Source of the DNA: Gammaproteobacteria bacterium
GTDB lineage: Bacteria > Pseudomonadota > Gammaproteobacteria > Pseudomonadales > Pseudohongiellaceae
Direction of reading: 5' to 3'
Length of the DNA stretch: 64,000 nucleotides
NCBI GenBank assembly: GCA_018661465.1
Contig: JABJIC010000004.1
Coordinates: 1-64,000 of the forward strand
Position 1 is the stretch's first letter; every line of letters begins with the position of its first letter. This document shows positions 45,851 to 53,937 of the stretch, one piece after another. The position numbers and the translations under genes are program-made. The notes beneath the pieces are model-generated. The model saw nothing but the letters and a program-made list of their open reading frames with translations, did no database searches and was not told the origin of the DNA.

Positions 45851-47971
45851 GTGGTGAGGGACGTGGCGGGAAAATATTTACTGGGAGTGGATGCAGGCGG
45901 AACGTTTACCGATTTTGTTCTAGTGAAGTTCGGAGAGTCGGTGAATGTCCGAATACACAAGACGCTATCTACTCCTGCTGCCCCTGAACAGGCCATTATA
46001 GAAGGTCTTCACGCCTTGGGCCTCAGTGATCTACAGGAAGACTATTCACTGGATATCGTTCATGGCAGCACGGTGGCAACCAACGCGCTACTTGAAGGTA
46101 AGCTCGCAAGAACCGCCTACATCACCAATTATGGATTTAAAGACACACTGCAATTGGCAAGACAGACAAGGCCAGAATTATATTCACTCGACTTTCCTCC
46201 CAAGCCTGTAATTGTTCCCGAAGAGCTGCGCCTGGAAACTGGCGGACGAGTTGCTGCCGATGGCAGCACTGTTGAAGACCTCAGCCGCGGGGAAATTGAA
46301 GAGCTGCTATCCCGCATAAAACAATTGAACCCGGAGGCGATTGCGATCAACCTCTTGTTCTCTTTTCTCGATGATCGCTTTGAGCGCAAGATAGAATCAG
46401 CACTTATAGCTGCCGGGCATTCCGCGCTTATAAGTCGTTCCTCTGAAGTGCTGCCAGAATACAAGGAATATGAACGCGGCATGGCCACCTGGTTAAATGC
46501 TGCTTTGGGCCCTGTAGTAAATACCTATCTTGGAAATTTAAGCAAAAGCATTGGTAGGCAGTCGCTTCAAGTAATGCAATCAAGCGGCGAGACTATCGCG
46601 GCAGAAGAGGCGGCAGCCTCTGCGGTACATCTATTGCTGTCCGGGCCCGCGGGCGGACTTACGGCAGTAAGGTTTCTTGCGAAGGAATTAGAGCAAGAAA
46701 AAATTATCAGCTTCGATATGGGTGGAACATCTACCGACGTTGCTCTGCTGGATGGTGAAATAACCAGCACCAACGAGTCAGTAATTGGTTTCTATCCCGT
46801 TGCTGTGCCCATGGTGGATATGCACACGATTGGTGCTGGGGGTGGATCAATAGCTTTCGTCGATCAAGGGGGGATGTTGCAAGTTGGGCCACGCTCCGCT
46901 GGAGCTAAGCCTGGGCCAGCGTGTTACGACAAAGGGGGAGTGGAAGCCACTGTCACCGATGCAAATCTGATACTGGGAAGGCTTCTTCCTCAATCTGCGC
47001 TAGCGGGATCACTCAAATTGAATAGAGCCGCCGCGCTCAATGCAATTCAAAAACTGGCGGATGAGCTCGGCTTGTCAGTGATTGATACAGCGACTGGAAT
47101 TGTAGAGATCGCTAATGAGCATATGGCTAAGGCCATTGGCCTTATCTCGGTAAATCGTGGTCACGACCCAAAGGAGTTTTTACTCTGCAGTTTTGGTGGA
47201 GCCGGTGGGCTTCATATTTGTGCGATTGCGGATGCTATGGGCATGAGCCAAGCAATGATTCCTGTTCACGGTGGCGTGTTATCAGCTCTGGGAATGGTGA
47301 CTGCTCGACGAGGCAGGCAATTCTCCAGAACATTGGGCATTCAGTTCAAAGATATTAATGAGAAGGAGCTGAAGCAGAATTTTGAAGCCTTGCAGCTGCG
47401 TAGCATCGAGCAGTTAAGTAAAGAAGGAATCAAGCCGGAGCAATTGGAGACAAGTTGGAGCGCTGATATTCGTTATTGCGGACAATCCTATAGCCTCAAT
47501 CTTCCCTGGATATCTGTTGAGGAATCGGCTGATGCGTTCCAGGAGCTACACAGGAAGCGATATGGATTCGGACATAAGGTTGAAATTGAATTACTAAATA
47601 TTCGTGTGAAGGTTGAAGCGCCGGCTAGAAATATCTCCTTGCCCAGACAGCTAAAACGCGAACAATGCAATAAACCCGAGATTACGGAGGTCTTTTGTAT
47701 TGGTAGTAGGTCTAGTGAGAGAACGAGCAATATTAGCGAGGAGAGTGGGGAAGATGTGAATCACGTTCTTCGCCAGAAGAGCGCAGAGGGTCAAATGGAA
47801 AAGGCCGAGGTCTATGCCAGAGATCAATTTCCGATAGGGCATACAGTGATTGGACCGGCAATCATCACAGAATACTCTGCCACCAGTTTTATCGAAAAGG
47901 GCTGGAATGTTCGCCTGGATGACTTGGGGAATCTCATTCTGGGGAAAAATGTCGAGCGGGCTCCTCTCTAG
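45851..47971 (+). CDS. hyuA: Hydantoinase/oxoprolinase family protein, HyuA-type subunit
   Basis: 706 residues. ASKHA-type ATP-binding motifs GVDAGGTFTDFVLV at the start and FDMGGTSTDVALL in the middle, plus the GHDPKEFLLCSFGGAGG block, define HyuA-type subunits. They open cyclic amides such as hydantoins or 5-oxoproline with ATP, usually with a HyuB partner. No HyuB gene is next to it here. GTG start, with further GTG choices at 45854 and 45863. A poorly conserved, Ser/Glu-rich insert lies at about 615-645. Confidence 0.9.
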   Translation: MVRDVAGKYLLGVDAGGTFTDFVLVKFGESVNVRIHKTLSTPAAPEQAIIEGLHALGLSDLQEDYSLDIVHGSTVATNALLEGKLARTAYITNYGFKDTLQLARQTRPELYSLDFPPKPVIVPEELRLETGGRVAADGSTVEDLSRGEIEELLSRIKQLNPEAIAINLLFSFLDDRFERKIESALIAAGHSALISRSSEVLPEYKEYERGMATWLNAALGPVVNTYLGNLSKSIGRQSLQVMQSSGETIAAEEAAASAVHLLLSGPAGGLTAVRFLAKELEQEKIISFDMGGTSTDVALLDGEITSTNESVIGFYPVAVPMVDMHTIGAGGGSIAFVDQGGMLQVGPRSAGAKPGPACYDKGGVEATVTDANLILGRLLPQSALAGSLKLNRAAALNAIQKLADELGLSVIDTATGIVEIANEHMAKAIGLISVNRGHDPKEFLLCSFGGAGGLHICAIADAMGMSQAMIPVHGGVLSALGMVTARRGRQFSRTLGIQFKDINEKELKQNFEALQLRSIEQLSKEGIKPEQLETSWSADIRYCGQSYSLNLPWISVEESADAFQELHRKRYGFGHKVEIELLNIRVKVEAPARNISLPRQLKREQCNKPEITEVFCIGSRSSERTSNISEESGEDVNHVLRQKSAEGQMEKAEVYARDQFPIGHTVIGPAIITEYSATSFIEKGWNVRLDDLGNLILGKNVERAPL

Positions 47972-47984
47972 AACTAGTTCCTCT

Positions 47985-48014
47985 TAATGTATGGCAGGCG
48001 GTAATGTATGGCAG
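47985..48014. repeat. 13-bp direct repeat
   Basis: TAATGTATGGCAG occurs at 47985-47997 and again at 48002-48014, just downstream of hyuA. Two copies only; possibly a slippage event. Confidence 0.6.
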
Positions 48015-48184
48015 CTGGAACGGGTCAGGTCAGGGAGATAATGTGATCTGCTCTGTTTACACGTCAAATTCACAGGTGATATAACGGAACGTCGTTTGGA
48101 TCTATTGGGATAGGCGGTCAGATTAAACAGCCGGGTGGGTGTCTCCCCTGCACAAACAAGAGTCAGGATATAGGTGATTTAGCA

Positions 48185-49687
48185 GTGTTTACAGCTCGTA
48201 ATATCAGCCTCTCGGCTTTGGCATTTTTGCTGCCAGGGTTTGCTGTGTTTGCTCAGGCAATCCCGGAAGAGACTGCTGAGCAGAATCAAAGCACTGTGAT
48301 TGAAGCTGACCGTTCTCGTGTCCTGTACATCGAACGACCTTTTGCAATTGATGCCCCTGCTATAAAGTTTTCGGCTGCTGCTGAAAGCGTTGATGATCTG
48401 ACTGCCACTGGCTCAACTACCAATGGACCAGCTACAGCCGGTTTAGAACAAACAGATTCCCTTCCTATTGATTCACCAGAAAGAGCTGAAACCCCTGAGC
48501 CCGAGGTGATCATCAATCCGGAAGATGATCCTGAATTTATCCAGCGCACTGAGAGCATCCGTCAATACGCCAGATCGGTAGAAGCAATTGAGGCCAATGG
48601 AGGAGCTTGGGATCAGAGCCTGGAGCAGGAACTGGTATCGATGGGCAGCCTTTTGCAACAACAGGGCGTTCACCTCGGTGCAATCGATGTGTTTGAGCGT
48701 GCGATACACCTTAGCCGGATTAGCGCAGGCCTGGATAGTGTGGAGCAGGTGCCGACTGTCCAAAGATTGATAGATAGCTATGTTGCGCTGGGAAACTGGG
48801 AGCAGGTGGACATATACAACGATTACTTATTTTATATTCAACAGAGAGCTTATGGTCTTGATGATCCGCGGATAATACCGGCTCTTGAAAGCATGGCGAC
48901 CTGGCATGTACAGGCATTCAGGATCGGTTATGGCGATCTGCTAGGTCTACGACTCAGCTCTTCCCAAATACTATTTGATGCCGCGGCAAAGATGGTCGGG
49001 CTTCATTTTGGCAAGAAAGATCAGAGGTATATTTCTAATTTAAGAAGGAGCGCCAGTTCTGCTTATCTAGCAGCCCGCAATGGAATATTGATGGCTCAGA
49101 TAAATCGAGCCGATCTACGCACGGCACAGCAGGATCTCTATCAACAATTTAACGAAGGCAGAATAAGTTTCCCTCGAAGCAACCAAGCCGGTGAAGAAGT
49201 AATGCAAGAGATTATCTTGTTCTATCTTGAACAAGGAGACTCTCCCTACGATTTGGCCGAAGCGATTACTAACTTAGGTGATTGGTTTTTGTTGTTTGGT
49301 AGACGTGACGCAGCGGAGGAGCAATATCTAGCTGCCTGGCAATTCCTGGACGATCGGGAAAATGGCGCCGAACTGCAGGAGCGGCTTTTTGGTCAGATTG
49401 TAGCCTTGCCGACGTTCCTTAGGTCTGTTGCTAATCTGCAGCCTGAGACTGAAACGGCTTTTGAGAGCACTGGTTTATATTCGGATTTTGCAGATCTGGT
49501 GTTCGATGTGTCGTCCTCTGGAGTTGTTCGCAATATCCAGTTCCTAACGGTAGAAACAGAGGAGAATGCTCTCCAATTGAGCATATTGAGGAGGTCGGTG
49601 CGAACTTCTAAATACCGGCCCATCATGCGAGAAGGGCAGCTCGTGGGCTCGGAGCAAAATTATTTCCGTTATCGGTATTGGTACTAA
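48185..49687 (+). CDS. Exported helical-repeat protein with TonB-C-like end
   Basis: 500 residues. Signal peptide 1-25 (ending FAQA), a low-complexity Pro/Glu/Thr linker to about 110, then a run of TPR-like helices (about 140-410, including AAEEQYLAAWQFL). The last 60 residues (VFDVSSSGVVRNIQFL, then SKYRPIMREGQLVG) look like a TonB C-terminal beta domain. It has a cleavable signal instead of TonB's membrane anchor, so it is probably a periplasmic or outer-membrane-bound adaptor. GTG start. Precedes the envelope operon by 359 bp; membership is uncertain. Confidence 0.65.
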   Translation: MFTARNISLSALAFLLPGFAVFAQAIPEETAEQNQSTVIEADRSRVLYIERPFAIDAPAIKFSAAAESVDDLTATGSTTNGPATAGLEQTDSLPIDSPERAETPEPEVIINPEDDPEFIQRTESIRQYARSVEAIEANGGAWDQSLEQELVSMGSLLQQQGVHLGAIDVFERAIHLSRISAGLDSVEQVPTVQRLIDSYVALGNWEQVDIYNDYLFYIQQRAYGLDDPRIIPALESMATWHVQAFRIGYGDLLGLRLSSSQILFDAAAKMVGLHFGKKDQRYISNLRRSASSAYLAARNGILMAQINRADLRTAQQDLYQQFNEGRISFPRSNQAGEEVMQEIILFYLEQGDSPYDLAEAITNLGDWFLLFGRRDAAEEQYLAAWQFLDDRENGAELQERLFGQIVALPTFLRSVANLQPETETAFESTGLYSDFADLVFDVSSSGVVRNIQFLTVETEENALQLSILRRSVRTSKYRPIMREGQLVGSEQNYFRYRYWY

Positions 49688-50046
49688 TTCCAGTCCGATA
49701 GCGGTAGCATCGAAAGGAAGAACCGGTACAGAAACCTGACCTTGCAAGACCTGTTCAGCAAAGGTTAAGGGGAAAAGGCCTATTACAGAGATAGGCTAGG
49801 CATTCTCCGTCGCATAATTGCTCGCTTCATTGAGAGAAAGCCCTCAGGAGATAGCTTGTAAGAGATAGCCCAAAGAAGACAGATAAGCCTGACAGATGCG
49901 TATCGGTATAGAAGTGATTAGTCAGGCGCTGGACTGGATGGATCCAAAAACCAGCAACATGACGCTAAAAAGCGTAAAAATCCGAAAAATTGTCGAAAGG
50001 CTCAACTAATTGAAAGCTTTTTTGACGTTTCAAGGTCAGAACTATC
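49688..50046. promoter_or_regulatory. Intergenic region upstream of the envelope operon
   Basis: No large gene. It holds two hairpin-like elements: ACGCT-AAAA-AGCGT at 49962-49975 and a spaced pair TTGAAA...TTTCAA at 50010-50033, 13 bp before the first start codon. These may be operator or leader structures of the envelope operon. No sigma-70 promoter is convincing by eye. Confidence 0.35.
49896..50009 (+). CDS. Possible 37-residue small protein upstream of the envelope operon
   Basis: ATG at 49896 to TAA at 50007-50009, basic and amphipathic at its C-terminal end. No good ribosome site precedes it, and the hairpin at 49962 lies inside it. Could be a leader peptide or chance; kept only because of its place. 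Confidence 0.2.
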   Translation: MRIGIEVISQALDWMDPKTSNMTLKSVKIRKIVERLN

Positions 50047-51177
50047 ATGCAAATTATGTATAAACCAATTCAAGGCCTGGTGAGGTTGTCACTGCTGACA
50101 GCTATAAGTGCGGCATTGCTAGCCTGCCAGTCCAGCAGTCAGAGCAGCTCTGCTAGTTCGCCATCTATACCTTCTTCATCCAGCTCCAGCAGCCAATCAT
50201 CGCCGAGTATTCCTTCGACGAGCTCATCATCCAGTAGTTCTCCGAGCTCCAGCCAGAGCAGTAGCCAGAGCTCGAGTCCGAGCTCAAGTAATAGTCCGAG
50301 CTCCAGCTCAAGCCAATCCCAAGGTAGCAGCGGAGCAAGCTCATCGGTGCCGGCTGGAACCCAGAGCGCGTCTAGCTCAAACAGTAATGGGGGACGACAG
50401 GGCTCGATTCCCTCATCAAGCCAGTCTTCAGCGAGCAGTGGTGACCAAAATTCCAATGCGGGGCAGACGGCCGCCGGAGGACAGACGAATAGCAACGATG
50501 GCACGTCCGGAAGCAACCCCGGGCAGGATGCCGGATCTCAGAGTCGATTTCCCGGGGATCAGGCAGGAGATAGCGGAAGCCGCGACTCTTCCACCGGTGA
50601 CATTGGAAGTGGGGGAACAGATTCATCATCAGGAGGTTTAGGGCGGCCAAGTGGGGATTATAGTCTTGATACCCTTCCAGATGGCGTATTAAGTGGTAAT
50701 TCTACTGGCTCTGCAAGCACCTCTGGTAACAGCTCTGGCTCAGAGCAAGGGACAGGTGCAATGACCGCCGAGGAGCGAGCCGCCGTTCTGGATGATCGAT
50801 TGCGCAGAGGCTATGAAACCTTTGACGGCTTTATTCTTGGTGAAAGAGAGAGAGCCCAGGCTGAAAGTAACGCGGCTGGAAGCGCCGCCCCTGGTGGTGA
50901 CGCCGGCGGGGGTTCAGGGAGTTCATCATCTCAGCCTCAGACCATGCCAGAATCTGGAGCGACATCAGGAGCGGTTGTTGCCAGTTCGCCTCAGAGTGGC
51001 AGGCCACCTGAAAGTGAGGAATCATTTCCTCCACCGGAAGACATTCCCAGTGGCCGTGACGATGACGTTGTAGCCAGGCAACTAAGGGAGGCAGCGATGA
51101 GTGAGCCTGACCCTGTTCTCAGGGAAGCTTTATGGGAAGAGTACCGAAATTATACAGGCATAGGTGAAGCTCAATGA
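50047..51177 (+). CDS. Serine-rich low-complexity lipoprotein, first gene of the envelope operon
   Basis: 376 residues. Lipoprotein signal with ALLAC and lipidated Cys at about 27, followed by nearly 90 residues made almost only of Ser, Pro and Gln (SSSQSS-type repeats), then Gly/Ser/Asn/Asp-rich spacer, and two short ordered segments (VLDDRLRRGYETFDGFILGE at about 250 and a C-terminal VARQLREA...EEYRNYTG). Looks like a lipid-anchored flexible tether. The stop overlaps the next start by 4 bp (ATGA), so the two lipoproteins are translationally coupled. Confidence 0.75.
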   Translation: MQIMYKPIQGLVRLSLLTAISAALLACQSSSQSSSASSPSIPSSSSSSSQSSPSIPSTSSSSSSSPSSSQSSSQSSSPSSSNSPSSSSSQSQGSSGASSSVPAGTQSASSSNSNGGRQGSIPSSSQSSASSGDQNSNAGQTAAGGQTNSNDGTSGSNPGQDAGSQSRFPGDQAGDSGSRDSSTGDIGSGGTDSSSGGLGRPSGDYSLDTLPDGVLSGNSTGSASTSGNSSGSEQGTGAMTAEERAAVLDDRLRRGYETFDGFILGERERAQAESNAAGSAAPGGDAGGGSGSSSSQPQTMPESGATSGAVVASSPQSGRPPESEESFPPPEDIPSGRDDDVVARQLREAAMSEPDPVLREALWEEYRNYTGIGEAQ

Positions 51178-52358
51178 AAGGCAATTCCAGAACACTAACA
51201 ATCACTATATTACTGGCGTTCATTATTAGCGCCTGCTCAACCCACACGGTGAAAACTACGAGCTACACACCAATCATTCAGGGCAGTCAGGATGTTCCCG
51301 AGGAATTATTACTTGATGTTGGCGTTGCCATGTTCGATCCAGGTATCGACGAGATCGATAAAGATGATGAAGAAGTTACCAATCATGAGATTCGTGTAGC
51401 GGAAGCGCGTTATGCGCCTTACTTGCTCGCTGAAACCCTGCAACGGTCTGCCAACTGGGGAATAGTGCGATTGATGCCCAATGATGCCAGCCCGATGGAC
51501 GTTTATGTAGACGGAACAATTCTGCTGTCCAACGGAGAGGCAATGATTGTTCGAGTTACCGTATCGGATTCAACAGGGCGAGAATGGTATACAAAGGTCT
51601 ATGACGAAGTAATTAGCCAGTTCAGCTACGAGCCTAGTCAGCGTCAGCAGTCCGATCCGTTTCAGGTAATCTATAACAATATCGCCAACGATCTATTCGC
51701 CTATAGATTATCCAATATTTCTGACACCGAGATTGTTGAGATCAGAACAGTTTCGGAATTGCTTTTCGCACAGCGTTTTTCTCCCGATGCGTTTGATGAA
51801 TATTTAGGCCGCGATAGACAAGGCTATTATCAAATTACTGCTCTCCCTGCAGAAAACGATCCAGTATTAGGAAGGGTTCGGGATATCCGCGAACGTGACT
51901 TTATGTTTATAGATACCGTACAGGATTATTACGCTACCTATGTGCGTCAGATGCGCCTCTCTTACGATTCATGGCGTGAACAGAGTTATCAGGAAACCAT
52001 AACTCTTAGGCAGCTTGATGCTTCAGCCCGACGACGTTTTTTAGCTGGAACAGCGGTAGTTCTCGGCGGGCTTGCAGCCGCCACCAGCGGTGGAAATTAT
52101 GCGACCCAAACCGGTGGCGCCGTAGGTGTTGGTGCTGGCGCCATGCTTATAAAGAGTGGTTTCGATAAACGTGCCGAAGCCAAGATTCACATGGAAGCTC
52201 TTGAAGAACTTGGGCAGTCACTTGAGAATGAAGTGGCGCCTCGCGTAATCAATCTGGATGATCGAACAATTACTTTGACTGGAACAGTCGAAGAGCAATA
52301 TGACCAATGGAAGGAAGTTCTTGCAGATATATATGCTGCTGAAGTTGGGAATATATAG
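51174..52358 (+). CDS. Lipoprotein with glycine-rich segment, envelope operon
   Basis: 394 residues. Lipobox ISAC (Cys at 21). The mature part has an alpha/beta N-terminal domain (YAPYLLAETLQRSANWGIVRLM), a helical middle, and a glycine-rich hydrophobic segment at about 290-330 (GTAVVLGGLAAATSGG, VGVGAGAMLI) that could insert in a membrane or pack as a glycine zipper, then a C-terminal helix domain. I do not recognise a family. Coupled to the Ser-rich lipoprotein before it. Confidence 0.75.
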   Translation: MKGNSRTLTITILLAFIISACSTHTVKTTSYTPIIQGSQDVPEELLLDVGVAMFDPGIDEIDKDDEEVTNHEIRVAEARYAPYLLAETLQRSANWGIVRLMPNDASPMDVYVDGTILLSNGEAMIVRVTVSDSTGREWYTKVYDEVISQFSYEPSQRQQSDPFQVIYNNIANDLFAYRLSNISDTEIVEIRTVSELLFAQRFSPDAFDEYLGRDRQGYYQITALPAENDPVLGRVRDIRERDFMFIDTVQDYYATYVRQMRLSYDSWREQSYQETITLRQLDASARRRFLAGTAVVLGGLAAATSGGNYATQTGGAVGVGAGAMLIKSGFDKRAEAKIHMEALEELGQSLENEVAPRVINLDDRTITLTGTVEEQYDQWKEVLADIYAAEVGNI

Positions 52359-52397
52359 AAACAAGGAACAAAGTCGCCTACGCGTATTGAATACCCT

Positions 52398-53933
52398 ATG
52401 TCAGAAAACGAAGTTGAAAATACCGAGCCAGTAGCATCTGGCCGCAGTACTGAGTCCGTCTTTCTTAATCCACCGCCTTCACCAAAGCAGGATAAACCTC
52501 CGGTGTGGATTTGGATCGGAATCTCCGGGCTATTGCTCACAGCTCTGGGAGTAATATTTGTTCTGCCGTCAGTAGTTGAAGAATATGAACTTCCTCTTGA
52601 GCGCAGAGTAGCCACTCCCGAACTTCAAGTTCAAGAATCCACAAGCCTTAGCACTACAGCAATCTCTCCTTTTGAAGAAGCTCAACGCTCAATACAACGA
52701 AAGGAAGCGCAGGATGTTCTAGCAGCATTGCTTGCGATCCAGGGAGAGCTCGATGAGCTTAATGTCGATGCCTGGGGTTTAAGCGATTATGAGTCGGCAT
52801 TGGAACAGGCCAGCATCGGTGATGAGTACTATCGCACTCAGGACTTTCTTTTAGCTCGTGATACCTATGCTGTTGGCAGAGATGCCCTCGCCGCTGTGTT
52901 GGAAACTGTACCGACTGTTCTGGAACAAACATTAATTGATGCGCAACAGGCATTGGATCAAATGCGTGCTGGCGATGCCCAGGAATTGTTCGCTTTGGCT
53001 GTTTTATTCGCAGCGGACAACGAAGATGCGCAGATAGGACTGCAGCGTGCGCAATCACTGGATGACGTGAGTGGCCTTTTTGATATAGCAGACGATCAGT
53101 TTGAGCGTGGAGAGTTGGATCAAGCCAGGGATAATTATCAAGAAATTGTTAATTTGGATAGCTACAACGAAATCGCGCAAGAAAAACTCGATCAGGTTTT
53201 GGCTCAGATTCTCGAAAACGAATTCGCAGCCATAATGTCCGCTGGATATGCTCTCTTGGAACAAGCAAAGCCGCAAGAGGCAATAGCCGAATTTCAAAGG
53301 GCGTCTTCACTTGGCATTAATCAGGATCAAGCACTGGCGGCAATTACCCAGTCAGAGAATGAAATTTCCAATGCTCAGATTAGCCAATTACGCGCTGTAA
53401 TTTTTTCCGCTGAATTGCAGGAGCAATGGCAGGACGCAGCAGATAGCTACGATGAAGTATTGAAAATTGATAGCAATCTTACCTTCGCAGTTGATGGTAA
53501 AGATTATGCTCAGAAAAGAGCGCAACTTGATTCTCTATTAGTTGCAGCTCTGGATAACCCCGAACGCTTATCCGAAGATGCCGTGTTTCAGGAAAGTCTC
53601 GATGTATTTTATACCGGTCGTGCAATTGAAGAACCTGGCCCACGTCTAACTGCGCAGCTTGATGAATTAGAGATCTTTTTGGAAAACTCACAAGTAGCTA
53701 TTGATATTCAGTTGCGCTCGGACAATCTAACTGATGTAACTCTTTTGCGTATAGGTAATTTGGGAGCATTTCAAGAAACTGCCGTTTCTCTTAAGCCGGG
53801 CCGTTATGTTGCAGTGGGCAAGCGATCAGGCTTTCGTGAAGTAAGGGAAGAGTTCACTGTGGGCTTTGGTTTGACTCCGGATGCCGTCATCGTCCAATGT
53901 GAAGAACCTGTTGTTGCGGCGAGTAGGCGTTAA
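52398..53933 (+). CDS. One-TM protein with TPR-like periplasmic domain
   Basis: 511 residues. A cytosolic N-terminus of about 35 residues with a Pro-rich stretch, one transmembrane helix at about 36-58, then a long periplasmic helical part with TPR-like pairs (FDIADDQFERGELDQARDNY, GYALLEQAKPQEAIAEFQRA and others). The last 80 residues are beta-rich (LKPGRYVAVGKRSGFREV) and resemble a PEGA-type unit, as in the next protein. Probably a scaffold. Confidence 0.75.
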   Translation: MSENEVENTEPVASGRSTESVFLNPPPSPKQDKPPVWIWIGISGLLLTALGVIFVLPSVVEEYELPLERRVATPELQVQESTSLSTTAISPFEEAQRSIQRKEAQDVLAALLAIQGELDELNVDAWGLSDYESALEQASIGDEYYRTQDFLLARDTYAVGRDALAAVLETVPTVLEQTLIDAQQALDQMRAGDAQELFALAVLFAADNEDAQIGLQRAQSLDDVSGLFDIADDQFERGELDQARDNYQEIVNLDSYNEIAQEKLDQVLAQILENEFAAIMSAGYALLEQAKPQEAIAEFQRASSLGINQDQALAAITQSENEISNAQISQLRAVIFSAELQEQWQDAADSYDEVLKIDSNLTFAVDGKDYAQKRAQLDSLLVAALDNPERLSEDAVFQESLDVFYTGRAIEEPGPRLTAQLDELEIFLENSQVAIDIQLRSDNLTDVTLLRIGNLGAFQETAVSLKPGRYVAVGKRSGFREVREEFTVGFGLTPDAVIVQCEEPVVAASRR

Positions 53934-53937
53934 TAAC

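Noticed and set aside
50139-50516. 125-codon minus-strand ORF opposite the Ser-rich lipoprotein
   Set aside because: Its Leu/Glu repeats are only the complement of the Ser codon tract.
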